DNA of 64,000 bases from Nectonema munidae (lineage: Eukaryota; Nematomorpha; Nectonematoida; Nectonematidae), in NCBI GenBank assembly GCA_030549495.1, contig JAUIRK010000127.1:248001-312000 (forward strand), given 5' to 3'. This document shows, in pieces, positions 34,683 to 45,775 of this stretch. Both the position numbers and the translations under genes were made by a program. Each line of letters opens with the position of its first letter. The stretch's first letter is position 1. The notes under the pieces are model-generated. The model was not told where the DNA came from, did not search any database, and saw only the letters and a program-made list of their open reading frames with translations.

Positions 34683-35690
34683 TCAAGATTCATTCAAATT
34701 TTCATTCATAAGAAAATTTAAAAAGCTTTTATTTAACTTATCCTGACGTTCTTTTAAATATTCCAAAGAAAGGCAACCCTTAGAGTTGCAAACATGATTG
34801 AATTCATGATTATTCGAAGCACAATTGTGACAAAAGACTTTATCTTTATTATTACATTGGTCAGAAGCATGATCAAGACCACAGAACTTACAGGTAGGTT
34901 TAGTGACTTTACAATCTTTGGAGTAATGATTATATTTATTACATCTACTACAAGTTTTAATATGAGATCTCAGTAATTCAATGTCATGAGTCACACAGTT
35001 AATATATATATACTTCTTTAAAAAGACATTTTTAACTATCATATGATTAAGTTTAATACCTATATTACAATATTTATCATTCCGTTGTACAAACTTAAAC
35101 ATATTCACTATATCGTTTTGCATAGAAATAATAGACTTAATTTCATCTAGCGACAATGCATTATCCACACTTTTTATACATAAATAGGGACTTCGTGGTT
35201 CCAAATTATCAAAAGCTATCCCATTATCATGTAGTGATTTTTTCAAAAAATCGAAGTTTGCAGCCGAAGAAGATTCCAAAATGAGTGAATTATTAATTGT
35301 TTTTTTGAATCTTTTAAAACATAATTTATTGTTACAAGGTTTTAGTTTTTTATTGATAGTCTCATTCACGCTTTCATTTGTTTCCTTATCAAAAAAATTT
35401 GGGATAGAAACCGTTTTAGAAAGGTGAAAGGAATTAATCTTATGAGCAGGTTTTTTATCAGTTAATATAGAAGAATAAGTTGGATAAATACTATTTTGAG
35501 AATTAAAGTTTTTCCTATCAATTAAACTATTAACATTCTCCTTTATTCCTTTGATATCTTCCTCTAAAGTGGAATACTTATTAAAAATTAAATTATTTGC
35601 TTCTAGATTTTCATAAAAAGAAATTAATTTTGTCTTAATCCTTAACGTTTCTATTTTTCCTATTAAATCTTTTAGAGATTCAAGAGACAT
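34683..35690 (-). CDS. LINE ORF1 protein (gag-like, three CCHC-type knuckles)
   Basis: 335 residues with an intact frame. The N-terminal ~60 residues look helical or coiled coil (LKDLIGKIETLRIKTK). Cysteine-histidine knuckles lie at about 247-260 (CSRCNKYNHYSKDC), 267-279 (CKFCGLDHASDQC) and 287-301 (CHNCASNNHEFNHVC). This organisation matches ORF1 of Jockey/I-like LINEs, an RNA-binding chaperone that packages the element RNA. The endonuclease frame starts 145 bp downstream. Confidence 0.8.
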   Translation of the reverse strand: MSLESLKDLIGKIETLRIKTKLISFYENLEANNLIFNKYSTLEEDIKGIKENVNSLIDRKNFNSQNSIYPTYSSILTDKKPAHKINSFHLSKTVSIPNFFDKETNESVNETINKKLKPCNNKLCFKRFKKTINNSLILESSSAANFDFLKKSLHDNGIAFDNLEPRSPYLCIKSVDNALSLDEIKSIISMQNDIVNMFKFVQRNDKYCNIGIKLNHMIVKNVFLKKYIYINCVTHDIELLRSHIKTCSRCNKYNHYSKDCKVTKPTCKFCGLDHASDQCNNKDKVFCHNCASNNHEFNHVCNSKGCLSLEYLKERQDKLNKSFLNFLMNENLNES

Positions 35691-35700
35691 ATTAAGTGGA

Positions 35701-36100
35701 AAATTAAAAAAAATAAATAAATAGATATTTTATAGATATATTTATTATAAATAAATAGATAAATAAAGGATAAAATACAATATAAAAATTTATATTTAAA
35801 TTCAAAAAATTTGAGCGGCTATGATTTAGTTGGAATGAATCGTTACGTAAAAAAATTTATTAAAATTTTATAGTTAGATACAAAAGACTTAAAATTGATA
35901 CTTCTTGATTAAAAGACTTCTTATTACATTTAGATTTGTCTATAAAGTTGACAGTCATAACATAAATATTTTATTCAATGATCACACTTTAGTTTCTCTA
36001 AAATAAGTGTCACTCAAATCAAATCAATATATTGGGATCAAACAAAAGTTTGTAGTGAAAAAGAATCACTTAAGTAAATACAACAAAAGGAAAATGAGAA
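35701..36100. other. LINE 5' flank, no gene
   Basis: A (AAATAGAT)-like low-complexity region and AT-rich sequence. It may contain the LINE 5' UTR. Confidence 0.3.
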
Positions 36101-37690
36101 AAGAGCAAGTATATTTGTATGTTAAAAAATAATAGTAATATATGATAAAACGAATAGAACTTATACTTATGAACTGTGATTTAATTAGTGGGTTAATTAA
36201 CGAGATGAATAAAAATTCTTTTCTAAATTTGCAGAAGGATGAGATATTTCCTAAAGATCTGGGTAAGAAGTTGAAAAGAAGAGATGAGAAGGAGCAAAAT
36301 GTCTTTTTTAGTTTTTATTTTACGCTCTGACTGTTGTGATATTTGAGAACTTGTTTATTGTGAGTTCAGAACGTTCGAAGGGGGGGGGGGGGTGTGATGT
36401 AGTTCTTTGAAGGTAGTTAATAGAAATTTATATTGTAAAAAATGGCTTTTAGGGAGCATTCTAGTATTTTCTAAGTGATCTGTCTTTAGTTGAAATGATT
36501 TCTCGATGTTGAATATCTACTTTAGACAATTCTTAGATAGCGTATCAAATTTAGAAAAGTTAAATTTAGATTAAAAAAAAATTGAATAAATAAGAAGAGG
36601 ATATAAATTTTCATTGAATAATTGAAGTTGTTAAGAATGTATTTTTTAATTAGCAAGGTTTTATGAGTTGCGAAAAGGAAAAAATATTTTTTCAAAACAA
36701 CTTATTTAAATTTGGACCTAGCAATTATTTTGTTAAAAAAATGCTCAGTTGAAAGAAAGTTTGAAATATTGAATCCAAATATATCAATAGACGAGGCAAC
36801 TTTGATAGTCGTCTAAAATTCATTTTTAGCGAGAAGATCGTCGTAGATGTCTTGCAAGAGTTCAATTTTAAGTGGTTGGAATCACACCATTGCATAAAGG
36901 AAGACTTGTGAAATAAAATGGAGTAAATCTCGTCAGCATACAAAGAAATTTTTGTGTGCATTTAATTCATAACGAAGGGGAGGTCGTTGATAAAAATATT
37001 AAATAGTATAGGGCTTAGTTAGGATGCTTTAGGCAAGCCATGTTTAGAGGGAGAAGGTGTAGAAAATGAGTTATTGAAATAGGTTTGATATGTGCGGTTT
37101 GACAGGTAGGATTTTATAAGAAAACGGCTGTTGCAGTCAATGTTAAGAATAGAAGTTGATGGTCGACGCAGTAAAAAGCTTTAGAAAGATCATATGATGT
37201 TATAGAGACAAAGTGCATGGAATCACGATGCACTCACTTGAAGAACAGTTTTTTTTTAACTGTATTGGTTGGAGTAGAGATTTGAATTGCTTTGATGTAT
37301 TGTGCAATTTTAAAAGGATAAATTTTTTCAAAAACTTTAGATAGGGCAGGGATATTCGAGATAGGCCGGTAGTTGGAGATGTCATGTTTAGAAACTTTTT
37401 TGTGGATAGGAAGGATAAATAAGTGTTTTAAAGAGGTAAGATAGTTGCTATGTATAAAAATAAGTTGATAAAGTGTGTAAGAATAGGAGTAATTTAGTGT
37501 TAGCAGTCTTTTACCATATTCATTGATATTGGATCAAAAGGAAAAGAGTTATGATTGTCGTGGCATGTGACAATTGAAGATGGTGGAGCAAAATTTTAGA
37601 GGAATGTTGTTAGTTGTATAAAACCTATCTAAGGCTTATAAATAAGCAGACTTAGGAGAAATCGAAGTGACTTTATTATATTTGCAGAAC
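36100..37690 (-). pseudogene. Decayed CR1/Jockey-type LINE reverse transcriptase
   Basis: Minus-strand RT motifs in broken frames: HDISNYRPIS-like near 37375, LPALSKVFEKI near 37345, a SYLSNRTYQ stretch near 37095, GLPKA..LSPILFNIFINDLP near 37000, LYADEIYSILF near 36945, and WCDSNHLKLNSCKT near 36890. Multiple frame changes and stops show it is old. A different LINE from 30180-35700. Confidence 0.75.
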
Positions 37691-37695
37691 ACTTT

Positions 37696-37990
37696 GTTGA
37701 CTCTATTAGTGCTGGGCTAAATTTGTCTGCTCAAGTGGTGGAGGCGTATAGTGCCCCACCTATATTTCTAAGAAATTTATAAGTTTTTCTAAATATTTTG
37801 AATGTTACATATATATTTCAACTAACCTGAATTTAGTGGTAATGTCCTTTTTTTTTTATCATAATCAATAAAACCTGTCAAAAAATTGGTTTATACATGA
37901 CAGCTCATCTCAAAAAAATTTTTTATCTAAATAATTATATAAAGTTTTTACACATATATACCCATTTTCAAGTATATACTGAATTCAAAT
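37696..37990. repeat. End of a satellite B element (inverted)
   Basis: Begins TATTAGTGCTGGGCTAAATT and a GC-rich block, followed by about 1.5 satellite B units (CATGACAGCTCATCTC, ACACATATATACCCATTTTC). It aligns along its length with the reverse complement of about 19250-19500. Confidence 0.75.
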
Positions 37991-38099
37991 TGGAAAATTA
38001 ATAATGTTTTTATTAAGTGTTTTCTTTGTAATATTTTAATTTCTGATAAAATACCAAAGTGCTTCTTACAAACATCATTCTCCCGAAAATGAATTTATC

Positions 38100-39930
38100 T
38101 CAATATTGAAAAATATTCTTTTAAAAAAATTTTTATGTAATGTTAAAAATTCTCACATTTCAAAATTTTGTTGAAAGTTGATGGAATAAAGGATATTACG
38201 AATAAAGATAATATTTCAATCATACTTCATTCCTAATTTAATCAAAATATATCATTGTTCAAAATTATTTTAGATTTTACGTTTTGTTAAAAATTGTAAA
38301 ATAGGAGAATGTCTGGTTGCAATGTCAACAATTGAATCCTGTAATGCTAATTCAATAACTGAGAATATACCTAATCGTTAATATGTTAGGTCTTAATTTA
38401 AAATAGATTTTATCACAGATTTTTGATGGTGCAGCAGTGATGTCAGGTATTGAAAAATTCGAAATTTAATAATTTCTTTAAAAAAAATCTTTTAAATAGG
38501 AAAACATTTATGGGTACAAAAGCTTATATCAGAAAGAGCAGAAAGATGTATACCCTATATTCATTGTATTAACCACAAACAACACCTAGTGATTGTCAAC
38601 TCTTTGTGCAAATTAAAAAGAATTAAGCAATATTTCGATTAAAGCAAAGAACTGTTTTATACATATTTCTTTTAACATATGAATTTTTTTTTCATATCAT
38701 AATTTATATATATTTTTTTTCTTAGAATCAAATCTGTATTGTAATTAATTTTTACATAATTATTTTAACGATAATCTCTCTTTTCGCTGCCTTTTTTTGT
38801 TTTTATCATTTAGAATTGCCTGCATTCTTCTCCCTTCATGAATGATCAAAGCCACTCTCAATCTCCAAAGTTCAACACTTACTCCTCAGAAAATATAATC
38901 AACAACAATATCATAAAATTTTATATATTCTCATTGTAGTTGGAAAGATGATAGATTTTTTTCCCATTCGAGCCTATAAGCATATGTTTCTGCTCGAAAA
39001 TTTTTTCTAATAGACCTAATAAACTTACTTACTTATTACTTAATTAACAAAATAATATCAATTTTTGTAAGTTGAAGGTGATTTTTTAAATTTTATCTAA
39101 ACAAAGTCATATAGGTAATATTTTTTCGCAAATTTCATGGGAAATTCTTTAAAAAGGTTATTGGAACAAAAATAGGATGGACATTCAATTATTAATGATT
39201 ATGAAGATATCTTTGTAAGTTTTAAAAAAATTACAAAATGATACAAATGTTGAGTTAGCAATTAAATGTGGAGGAATTTTACGTAAGTTTGAAAAATTGA
39301 CTATGTTTTTTTGCCTTCCTTGTTAAAAAAATTCTAGAAGGTTTTACGCATACAAATACACTTTATCTCCTAATTTTTTGGATCCCTTTGAGCTAAAGCC
39401 AATTTTTGATTTGATGGATTCCAAAACAGACTTTTAAACTTTTCTCATCTCAATGCGAAGTTGTTTTAAATTTGTATATACATTTATAATCAGCTTATAA
39501 AGACTCCAATTGAAGAAGTTGTAAAAGAAGTTTTCTCTTCACATATTGGTAATGCTGTGAAGTACATAACATAAATGATCAGTTAAAAATTTATTTTTTT
39601 ACAGCTGCCCTTTTACTCTTGACCTCAGCACTTCTTCTTCTGAAAGAGTATTTTAAACTTTGAAGAGAATAATAATTTCTCGAAGGCAGTCAATGTTATC
39701 TGAAAGAAAAGAAGCGTTGATAATACTTTCAGAAGAAAAAACTTATCTACGAAGTCTTACTTTTAAAGAAACTTTATCCTAATTTTCAAGGAATCTGATT
39801 GAAAAATAAATTATGTGTATTTGTAGTATGTTTCAGTTATTTAATGAATATGGGATACTAAATCGATTAATCAAAAATTACCACCCCAATAAAGGCCCCC
39901 TCCCCTCCCCTTAAAATTTTTGCTTAGCGC
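38100..39930 (+). pseudogene. Decayed hAT transposase
   Basis: Broken plus-strand frames carry hAT landmarks: a DGAAVMSG motif near 38428, ERAERCIPYIHCINHKQHL near 38540, and a dimerisation segment SSSERVF-TLKRI...SMLSERKEALIILSEEK near 39640-39740. A GCGCGGGGACTGG stretch at about 39935 may be the right end. Many interruptions; no intact product. Confidence 0.65.
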
Positions 39931-39939
39931 GGGGACTGG

Positions 39940-41540
39940 TTGAATTGAAATAAAAACATATTATCTAACAAGATAATATTATTAAAAAATGGTATGTTTT
40001 TATATTTCAATGAAGGTAATAATAACCATAAAATAAAAATTTTATGTAAAACTGTAAATTAGTACTAAAAACTTAGATACAAAAATCTTTTACTGAAAAA
40101 CCAAATTAATTAAACTGAAAATGTAAACCTGTTCTTAAAACTCTCTTTTCAATACCCCATAGTAACATTTTTTCTCCAATATTTAAACTCAAAAATCTTA
40201 TACTACACAGAAATCTAAAATATTTCACTGGCTTTGACCTAATAGAGAAAAAGTAATTCAACTTAGTACCCCTTTTATTTCCGAAATTTTACTCTGATTC
40301 TTCAATACATACCTTTAGTTTTCTTGATTTTTTTATCCAAAAATTTGGCCAACTTCCCTATCCCTTTTCCTCTAAATATTTTGACTTACAAACTTTGAAC
40401 CTACTTTTGGGTCATAGCTTTTAAAACAATATTTTTTACGTCCCAAATTAATTAAACTTTAAAAATGGCGATTTTATCAAAATTATTGTTATAAGGTCTA
40501 ATTTTTTATTTAATTTCTTTTAGAAATAATCTTTTCTTAACTTCTAAATTAATAAGTATATACTCACTCGTTATATTTAAATTAATAACGTGAAAAATGA
40601 AAATAATGAGTCTTTAGCCTATGCGTCGTTCACAATTGACGTCAACTAAACCAAGGGAGGGGGGGGGGGGGGGGTCGGTAACCAAAGTTGACATAGTCGA
40701 TTTTGTTAAGTGATGATATATCTAAAAGTTCAGATGAGGGATTGAAATTTATCAAAAAAAGGTTGACATCAATTGTGAACGACCCCCTACCCTCAATGTC
40801 TCTATGTACCTTTGCTCCTTGTGTTGCTAGATTAAAGTTTAATTTAAAAGCAAAGCTATCTTAATATGGCAAAATTCCTTTTGAATTGGTTGAGAGTTTT
40901 TTCTATAAAAATACGATTCTTTATTTTAATCTTTTAAATTTTCTGTTTCAGACTTTATAAGAGGAAAAAACCTCAGTCTATAACTATCATGCATTTGATA
41001 ATGGAATTCTGAGGTTCAGTTTTCGGAGCCCCTAAAATAATAACTGAGTTTGTCTGACAGTCTCCATGTATGTTATAAGTTATAACCAATATTTTATGTG
41101 TTTAAAAGCATACACTAAATTCCTGAAAAGTTTTCCATGCCCCAGCATAGATTTGATTGTTTCGCAAAAGTATAGATATTTCCATTATATCACTGAAGAA
41201 TGAGATGATATGGAAATCAATTCATTGCTTTGAAAAATACAATAAATATTCTCTTTTAATTTATATTTCATTAGATTTCTTAGGAAAAATTGCCTTATAG
41301 TTAGGTGGGTAGGGTATTTATTATAATTCAATTATTTTGAAATTTGATATAATGAATATATAAGTTTTTTTAATTGACCCATTAAATCTAAAAGAGAAAG
41401 TAATTGATCTTGATTTAAAGTGATCTAATGGGTCAATAAAAAAATAAAAATTTAAAAAATAATTACTATAAGGTCTAAAAAATTATTTTTTTTTGGAATA
41501 AACTGGCAGATCGCCCTTAAATAATTTTCTTTATTTTAGA
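39940..41540. other. Intergenic AT-rich sequence upstream of HSCB
   Basis: Apart from the MITE at 40625-40783 no feature was recognised. A TTTCTTTATTTTAG acceptor-like site at about 41527-41540 may end a 5' UTR intron of HSCB. Confidence 0.4.
40625..40783. mobile_element. Short MITE with 22-bp inverted repeats
   Basis: GTCGTTCACAATTGACGTC at 40625 and GACATCAATTGTGAACGAC ending at 40783 are inverted with one mismatch over 22 bases. A run of about 16 G lies inside (40659-40674). The target duplication is unclear, so the superfamily is open. Confidence 0.6.
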
Positions 41541-41591
41541 ATGCCACATATTTATCATAAAGACTCTCTATGTTTCTTCGTGGCACATTAA
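41541..41591 (+). promoter_or_regulatory. Upstream ORF overlapping the HSCB start
   Basis: ATG at 41541 opens a 16-codon frame (MPHIYHKDSLCFFVAH) that stops at about 41591, 20 bases past the HSCB ATG at 41570 and in another frame. An overlapping uORF of this kind commonly lowers translation of the main frame; the effect here is inferred. Confidence 0.4.
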
Positions 41592-42427
41592 TGCTGTATC
41601 AACTGTGCAAGCGTATTTGTGGGTTGGGTAGTATAAATCATATCAAAGTGTACACTTCATCGCTACAACTCTTTTTCTCTTGCCCATATACTATTTCTTT
41701 TCCGTACTGTGCTTTCAAAACCTTTCAAAGATACCTGTGCTATATCAACGAGACAAGTGTCGACAAAGGAAGCAGGTCTTCTCTTGTCTGCACTTTTTGC
41801 CAAGAAGTAAACTTTTTAACGACTTTTCCGGGGTCCTTCTTCTGTACCTCTTGTCAGAAGTTACAAGACTTAACCAAGATGCAAGTTGACTACTTTACAC
41901 TTTTCAACTTCCCCCAACCTTCTTTCGAAATCAATGAGGACGAGTTGAGTAACCTCTTCCGCAATCTTTCCTTTGTTTTGCATCCCGATAAATTCACTCA
42001 TTTAGAAGATCTTTCCCAGTTAAATATTGCAAACACCATTATTCCTTATATAAACAATGCCTATACCACTTTGAAAGATCCTTTGAAGCGAAGCAAGTAC
42101 CTTTACAAACTCAAAACAGGTAGTGAAATTTACGAAAATAACTACAAATTTACCCAAAACCACAAATTTTTATTGTATGTGATGAGATGTCACGAAAAAA
42201 TTGAGAGTTATGTTCGACTAGAAAACATTCTCCAAATAAAAAATTTACTAGCTTCAATTTCAAATCTGATCAACAAGAAATATTTTCATTTGAAAAGCAA
42301 CTTCAGTGACGAATTCTACGATAAGGTGAGGGAAAATATCTGTGAAATTATTTACTTGCAAAATCTTCACTCAAAGATAAAAGATTCATTGGAAGAAGTC
42401 ATCAAAAATAAAGAGAGTCTTATTTGA
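41570..42427 (+). CDS. HSCB: HSCB, mitochondrial Fe-S cluster co-chaperone
   Basis: 285 residues in one exon. A hydrophobic and basic N-terminus (1-~60) fits a mitochondrial presequence. A zinc-binding pair, CTFC (74-77) and CTSC (92-95), as in animal HSCB, precedes the J domain from DYFTLFNF (107-) with HPDKF (138-142) through NNAYTTLKDPLKRSKYL. The C-terminal helical HSCB domain (~195-275) binds the ISCU scaffold. The protein recruits HSPA9 through the HPD motif for Fe-S cluster transfer. Met9 could also start translation; 41570 is the longest in-frame choice. No truncation is seen. Confidence 0.95.
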   Translation: MFLRGTLMLYQLCKRICGLGSINHIKVYTSSLQLFFSCPYTISFPYCAFKTFQRYLCYINETSVDKGSRSSLVCTFCQEVNFLTTFPGSFFCTSCQKLQDLTKMQVDYFTLFNFPQPSFEINEDELSNLFRNLSFVLHPDKFTHLEDLSQLNIANTIIPYINNAYTTLKDPLKRSKYLYKLKTGSEIYENNYKFTQNHKFLLYVMRCHEKIESYVRLENILQIKNLLASISNLINKKYFHLKSNFSDEFYDKVRENICEIIYLQNLHSKIKDSLEEVIKNKESLI

Positions 42428-43389
42428 ACTTTGTGAAATAATTTTATTTTATCTGTCTATTCTTATGCAATTATAACCATTTTCATATTTTTGACTTGTA
42501 TGTGTAAATAACAAGTTATGATGTGTTGTAATTCATTTATGTAACAAGTCACCTTATAAAAGAATTCTCTCATTTTTATATCTTCATCATATATATTATT
42601 TAAATGACATGTATGCCTTGTCAGTAGGCTTTCCATATTACTTTTATTGTGTTAAGGATGAATGTTTAAAATCTTTTCTTTTAATTTACGTTTTATTTGA
42701 TATAAAATCAATCCGAATTTGAGCTTTAGTTGATCAGAGGCAGTAATGTAGCCTTGAATTTGAAAAATAGCACACAAATTTTCCAGGGCGCTGAATATTT
42801 TTTATAGCACATAACTACAGTTGAACTTTCTTAAGCGGGAACTTGAACAAACAGAAAACTTGAGAATACCGTAACTTTCACATACCACCGAATTCCTTCA
42901 ATGAAAATACATATTTAGAGTATTTTGAAAACCGAAACTTGTGTATTCTGAATACCGAAACAGTTTGAAAAACAGTACAAGCCTTTTACATGCATAAAAA
43001 TCTTGCGAAAACCGAAACCTAACTTTGCTATCATATGATGAAAATGTCAGTTGACTTGCTTTGATATGAATTGACTGTTATCATTGAAAATTGATGCGCA
43101 ATCAATGTGTGACAGTCAACATATGATGTTAAAATATAGTGATTAGAGATTTCACAAAATTGAAACAATACAAAGAAAAAGAATGTGTATGATAAAGAAA
43201 TAGAGATTGCACCGGAAATTGAACACAAATGTGCGTAATTTTAAAGATGCACTACTACATCATTTAACCCTATTATTGACGGCCTATTTTCATTTCCTCA
43301 GTGACGGTTTTTTTAATGATTGCAAATTTTTACAAAATTTCGCGTAAACTTACTAAATGATTGATTACGAATCTGATCGTTACATTTAT
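42428..43389. other. HSCB 3' flank with isolated Tigger-like end
   Basis: CAGTTGAACTTTCTTAAGCG near 42830 resembles a pogo/Tigger left end, but no partner was found. TTTAACCCTATTATTGACGG near 43262 resembles the outer end of the satellite B element and leads into the array. Confidence 0.4.
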
Positions 43390-44880
43390 TTATTTTTAAA
43401 AATCAATCAAACTTGTCAAAAATTGATTGATATTTGACAGCTCAACTAAAAAAAGAAACTTTTAGTTTAAATGGATATACAAAAATTTTTACACATATAT
43501 GCCCATTTTCAAGTGTGCTGAACACGATGGTCACGTTTATTTTTTTTAAAAAATAACCAAACCTGTCAAAAAATTGATTGATATATGACAGCTCAACTAA
43601 AAAAAGAAACCTTTAGTTTGATGGTTATACAAAGTTTTTTTACACATATATACCAATTTTCAAGTGTGCTGAACACGATGGTCACGTTTATTTTTTTTTA
43701 AAAAATAACTAAACCTGTCAAAAAATTGATTGATATATGACAGCTCAACTAAAAAAAGAAACCTTTAGTTTGATGGTTATACAAAGTTTTTTTACACATA
43801 TATACCAATTTTCAAGTGTGCTGAACACGATGGTCACGTTTATTTTATCAAACTTATCAAAAATTGATTGATATATGACAGCTCAACTAAAGAAAGAAAC
43901 TTTTACTTTATGGGTATTCAAAGTTTTTTACACATATTTACCCATTTTAAAGTGTGCTGAACACGATGGTCACGTTTATTTTTTTTTAAAAATCACCAAA
44001 TCTGCCAAAAAATTGGATGATATATGACAGCTCAACTGAAAAAAGATAATTTTAGATTTAGTGCTTATACAAAACTTTTTTACACATATATATACTCATT
44101 TTCTTGTATGCTGAATACGATGGTTACATTTATTTTTTTTAAAAATCAATCAAACTTGTCAAAAATTGATTGATATATGACAGCTCAACTTAAAAAAGAA
44201 CCTTTTAGTTTAAATCAGTGGTTCCCAACCGGGGGTCCATGAACTCCTAGGGGTCCATGGAAGAATTTCAAGGGGTCCATGGAAATTCTACTTCAAACTA
44301 CTTATGCTTAATCTCCTTTAATATACTTCTATTTTCCAAATCAATATAAATATATATATATTCAGAGCTTTTTTAAATAAATATTTTCTTCCCTTTTTTA
44401 AAGTTTCATATTTTGAATCTTTATGTATGCTTTTTATTAGTTACAATATTTTTGAAAAATTTATATTTTAATTGGAAAAAAATTTTATTCACATTTTATG
44501 TCAGGCTTTACGATTTCTCTGATTTCATATGAATAAGCATACGATTTAATAAGATGACTACAATCATTTTTTGCATAAAAATCTTTGATTAAATTTGTTT
44601 GCTCAAACTATTCAGTTGTAGGGGTCCAGAGGTAAAAAAAAGTGACTGAAAAAGGGGGAACGCGATAAAAAAGGTTGGGAACCACTGGTTTAAATAGTTA
44701 TACAAAGTTTTCTATTTATATACACCTGTTTTCATGTATGCTGAATACAATGGTCACCTTTATTTAAAAAAAAATAAATCAAACCTTGTCAAAAAATTGA
44801 TTGACATATGACAGCCCAACTGAAAAAATCAACTCTTTATTTAAGTAGTTATAAAAAGTTTTTTTTTAACATTTTTGATT
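43390..44880. repeat. Satellite B array (inverted orientation), 7 units
   Basis: GACAGCTCAAC and its variant recur at 43436, 43587, 43739, 43877, 44026, 44179 and 44810. Spacings are 138-153 bp; the last gap of 631 equals one 151-bp unit plus the 472-bp MITE and its 8-bp duplication. Units carry CACATATATACCCATTTTCA and GCTGAACACGATGGTCACG. Confidence 0.92.
44216..44687. mobile_element. hAT MITE (472 bp) inserted in satellite B
   Basis: Perfect inverted ends CAGTGGTTCCCAACC (44216-44230) and GGTTGGGAACCACTG (44673-44687), flanked by a perfect 8-bp duplication GTTTAAAT (44208-44215 and 44688-44695). The uninterrupted site TAGTTTAAATGG is present in another satellite unit near 43468. Ends of this type are shared with Charlie-like hAT elements. 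Non-coding. Confidence 0.95.
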
Positions 44881-45499
44881 AATTTGGGACTTTTTTAAAA
44901 TCGTGGTATGTTTGCAGTCAAATATATTGTACTGATTTTTGAACGATTTGTTTTCATGATATTCTCCAAAGACTATATTCAAATTTTTAGTTTCACAAGT
45001 GAATTTATTTCTCTTTGAAGTTTAGATTTTATTTGGAATCTATAATAAAACAAATTTTTTCAGTATCAAAATTTGCAATGAGGCACGAATATCAATTTTG
45101 ATACTCATCATTATACTATAAAATTGATTATTATTTATGTTCAAAAATTATTTTTTTCATTTTTAGACTATAGAATGAAAATTAGGCTGTGAATTATATT
45201 TTAACTGGAGTTTGCATGATTACATCATGTTTTTTAAATATTATGAATAATTTTTCGAATTTTTCCAAACTTTGAATATTCCATTTATATGTGAATACAG
45301 ATATGCAAAATTTGATAAATTTCTATTTCGGAGGAATGAAGTTCTAACTTCTCAAACTTTCTTACATTTGTATATATAAAGTAAGCTCCGTCTTCTTCAG
45401 AAAATGCCATCCAAGTTTTGCCAAGGTAACGATGTATATATTGAGAAACATTATATAGAACTTATACACTTATAAGAGCCATCATCACTGCATATTTAT
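44881..45499. other. AT-rich interval, no gene
   Basis: No recognisable ORF, repeat unit or RNA gene. Confidence 0.3.
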
Positions 45500-45775
45500 C
45501 TTTGAGAGGTCGAAATTTAACCATTGACCGTTTGTATACCTCTATAGAGCTAGCTGATTCGCTGTATAAAAAAGGATTAACTATAGTCGGTACAATAGAC
45601 ACAAGAGGAAAAGGTATCCGAAAAGTATAAAAAGTTTAGATAATAGAGATGAATTTTCTTATAAGTTTTGCTGGGATATAGATAGAGAATTTGTATCAAT
45701 TCATATGTAGTATTTTCTAAATCAAAAGATGTATTAGTTTTGACTTCCTCACCCTTTTTCTGCACGGCTCATGAT
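45500..45775 (+). pseudogene. piggyBac-like transposase remnant
   Basis: The plus strand reads RGRNLTIDRLYTSIELADSL then YKKGLTIVGTIDTRGKGIRK, the pattern of the DDE_Tnp_1_7 catalytic region (xxDxxYTSxxLAExLxxKxxTxVGTIR). Downstream coding is broken by frame changes and ends near 45775. Ends and TTAA sites were not assigned. Confidence 0.6.

Larger units (their letters stand above)
30180..35700 (-). mobile_element. Non-LTR retrotransposon (LINE) with ORF1, EN, RT and separate RNase H
   Basis: Reading leftwards on the minus strand: ORF1 with zinc knuckles (35690-34683), AP endonuclease (34538-33715), RT (33494-31659), a ~390-bp non-coding gap, then RNase H (31265-30330). The sequence ends at about 30189 in an (AATC)n tail, the simple-repeat 3' tail used by several LINE clades. 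ORF1 and RT are open over long stretches, with a few frame changes in the endonuclease-RT linker, so the copy is moderately young. Target duplications were not resolved. Confidence 0.85.
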
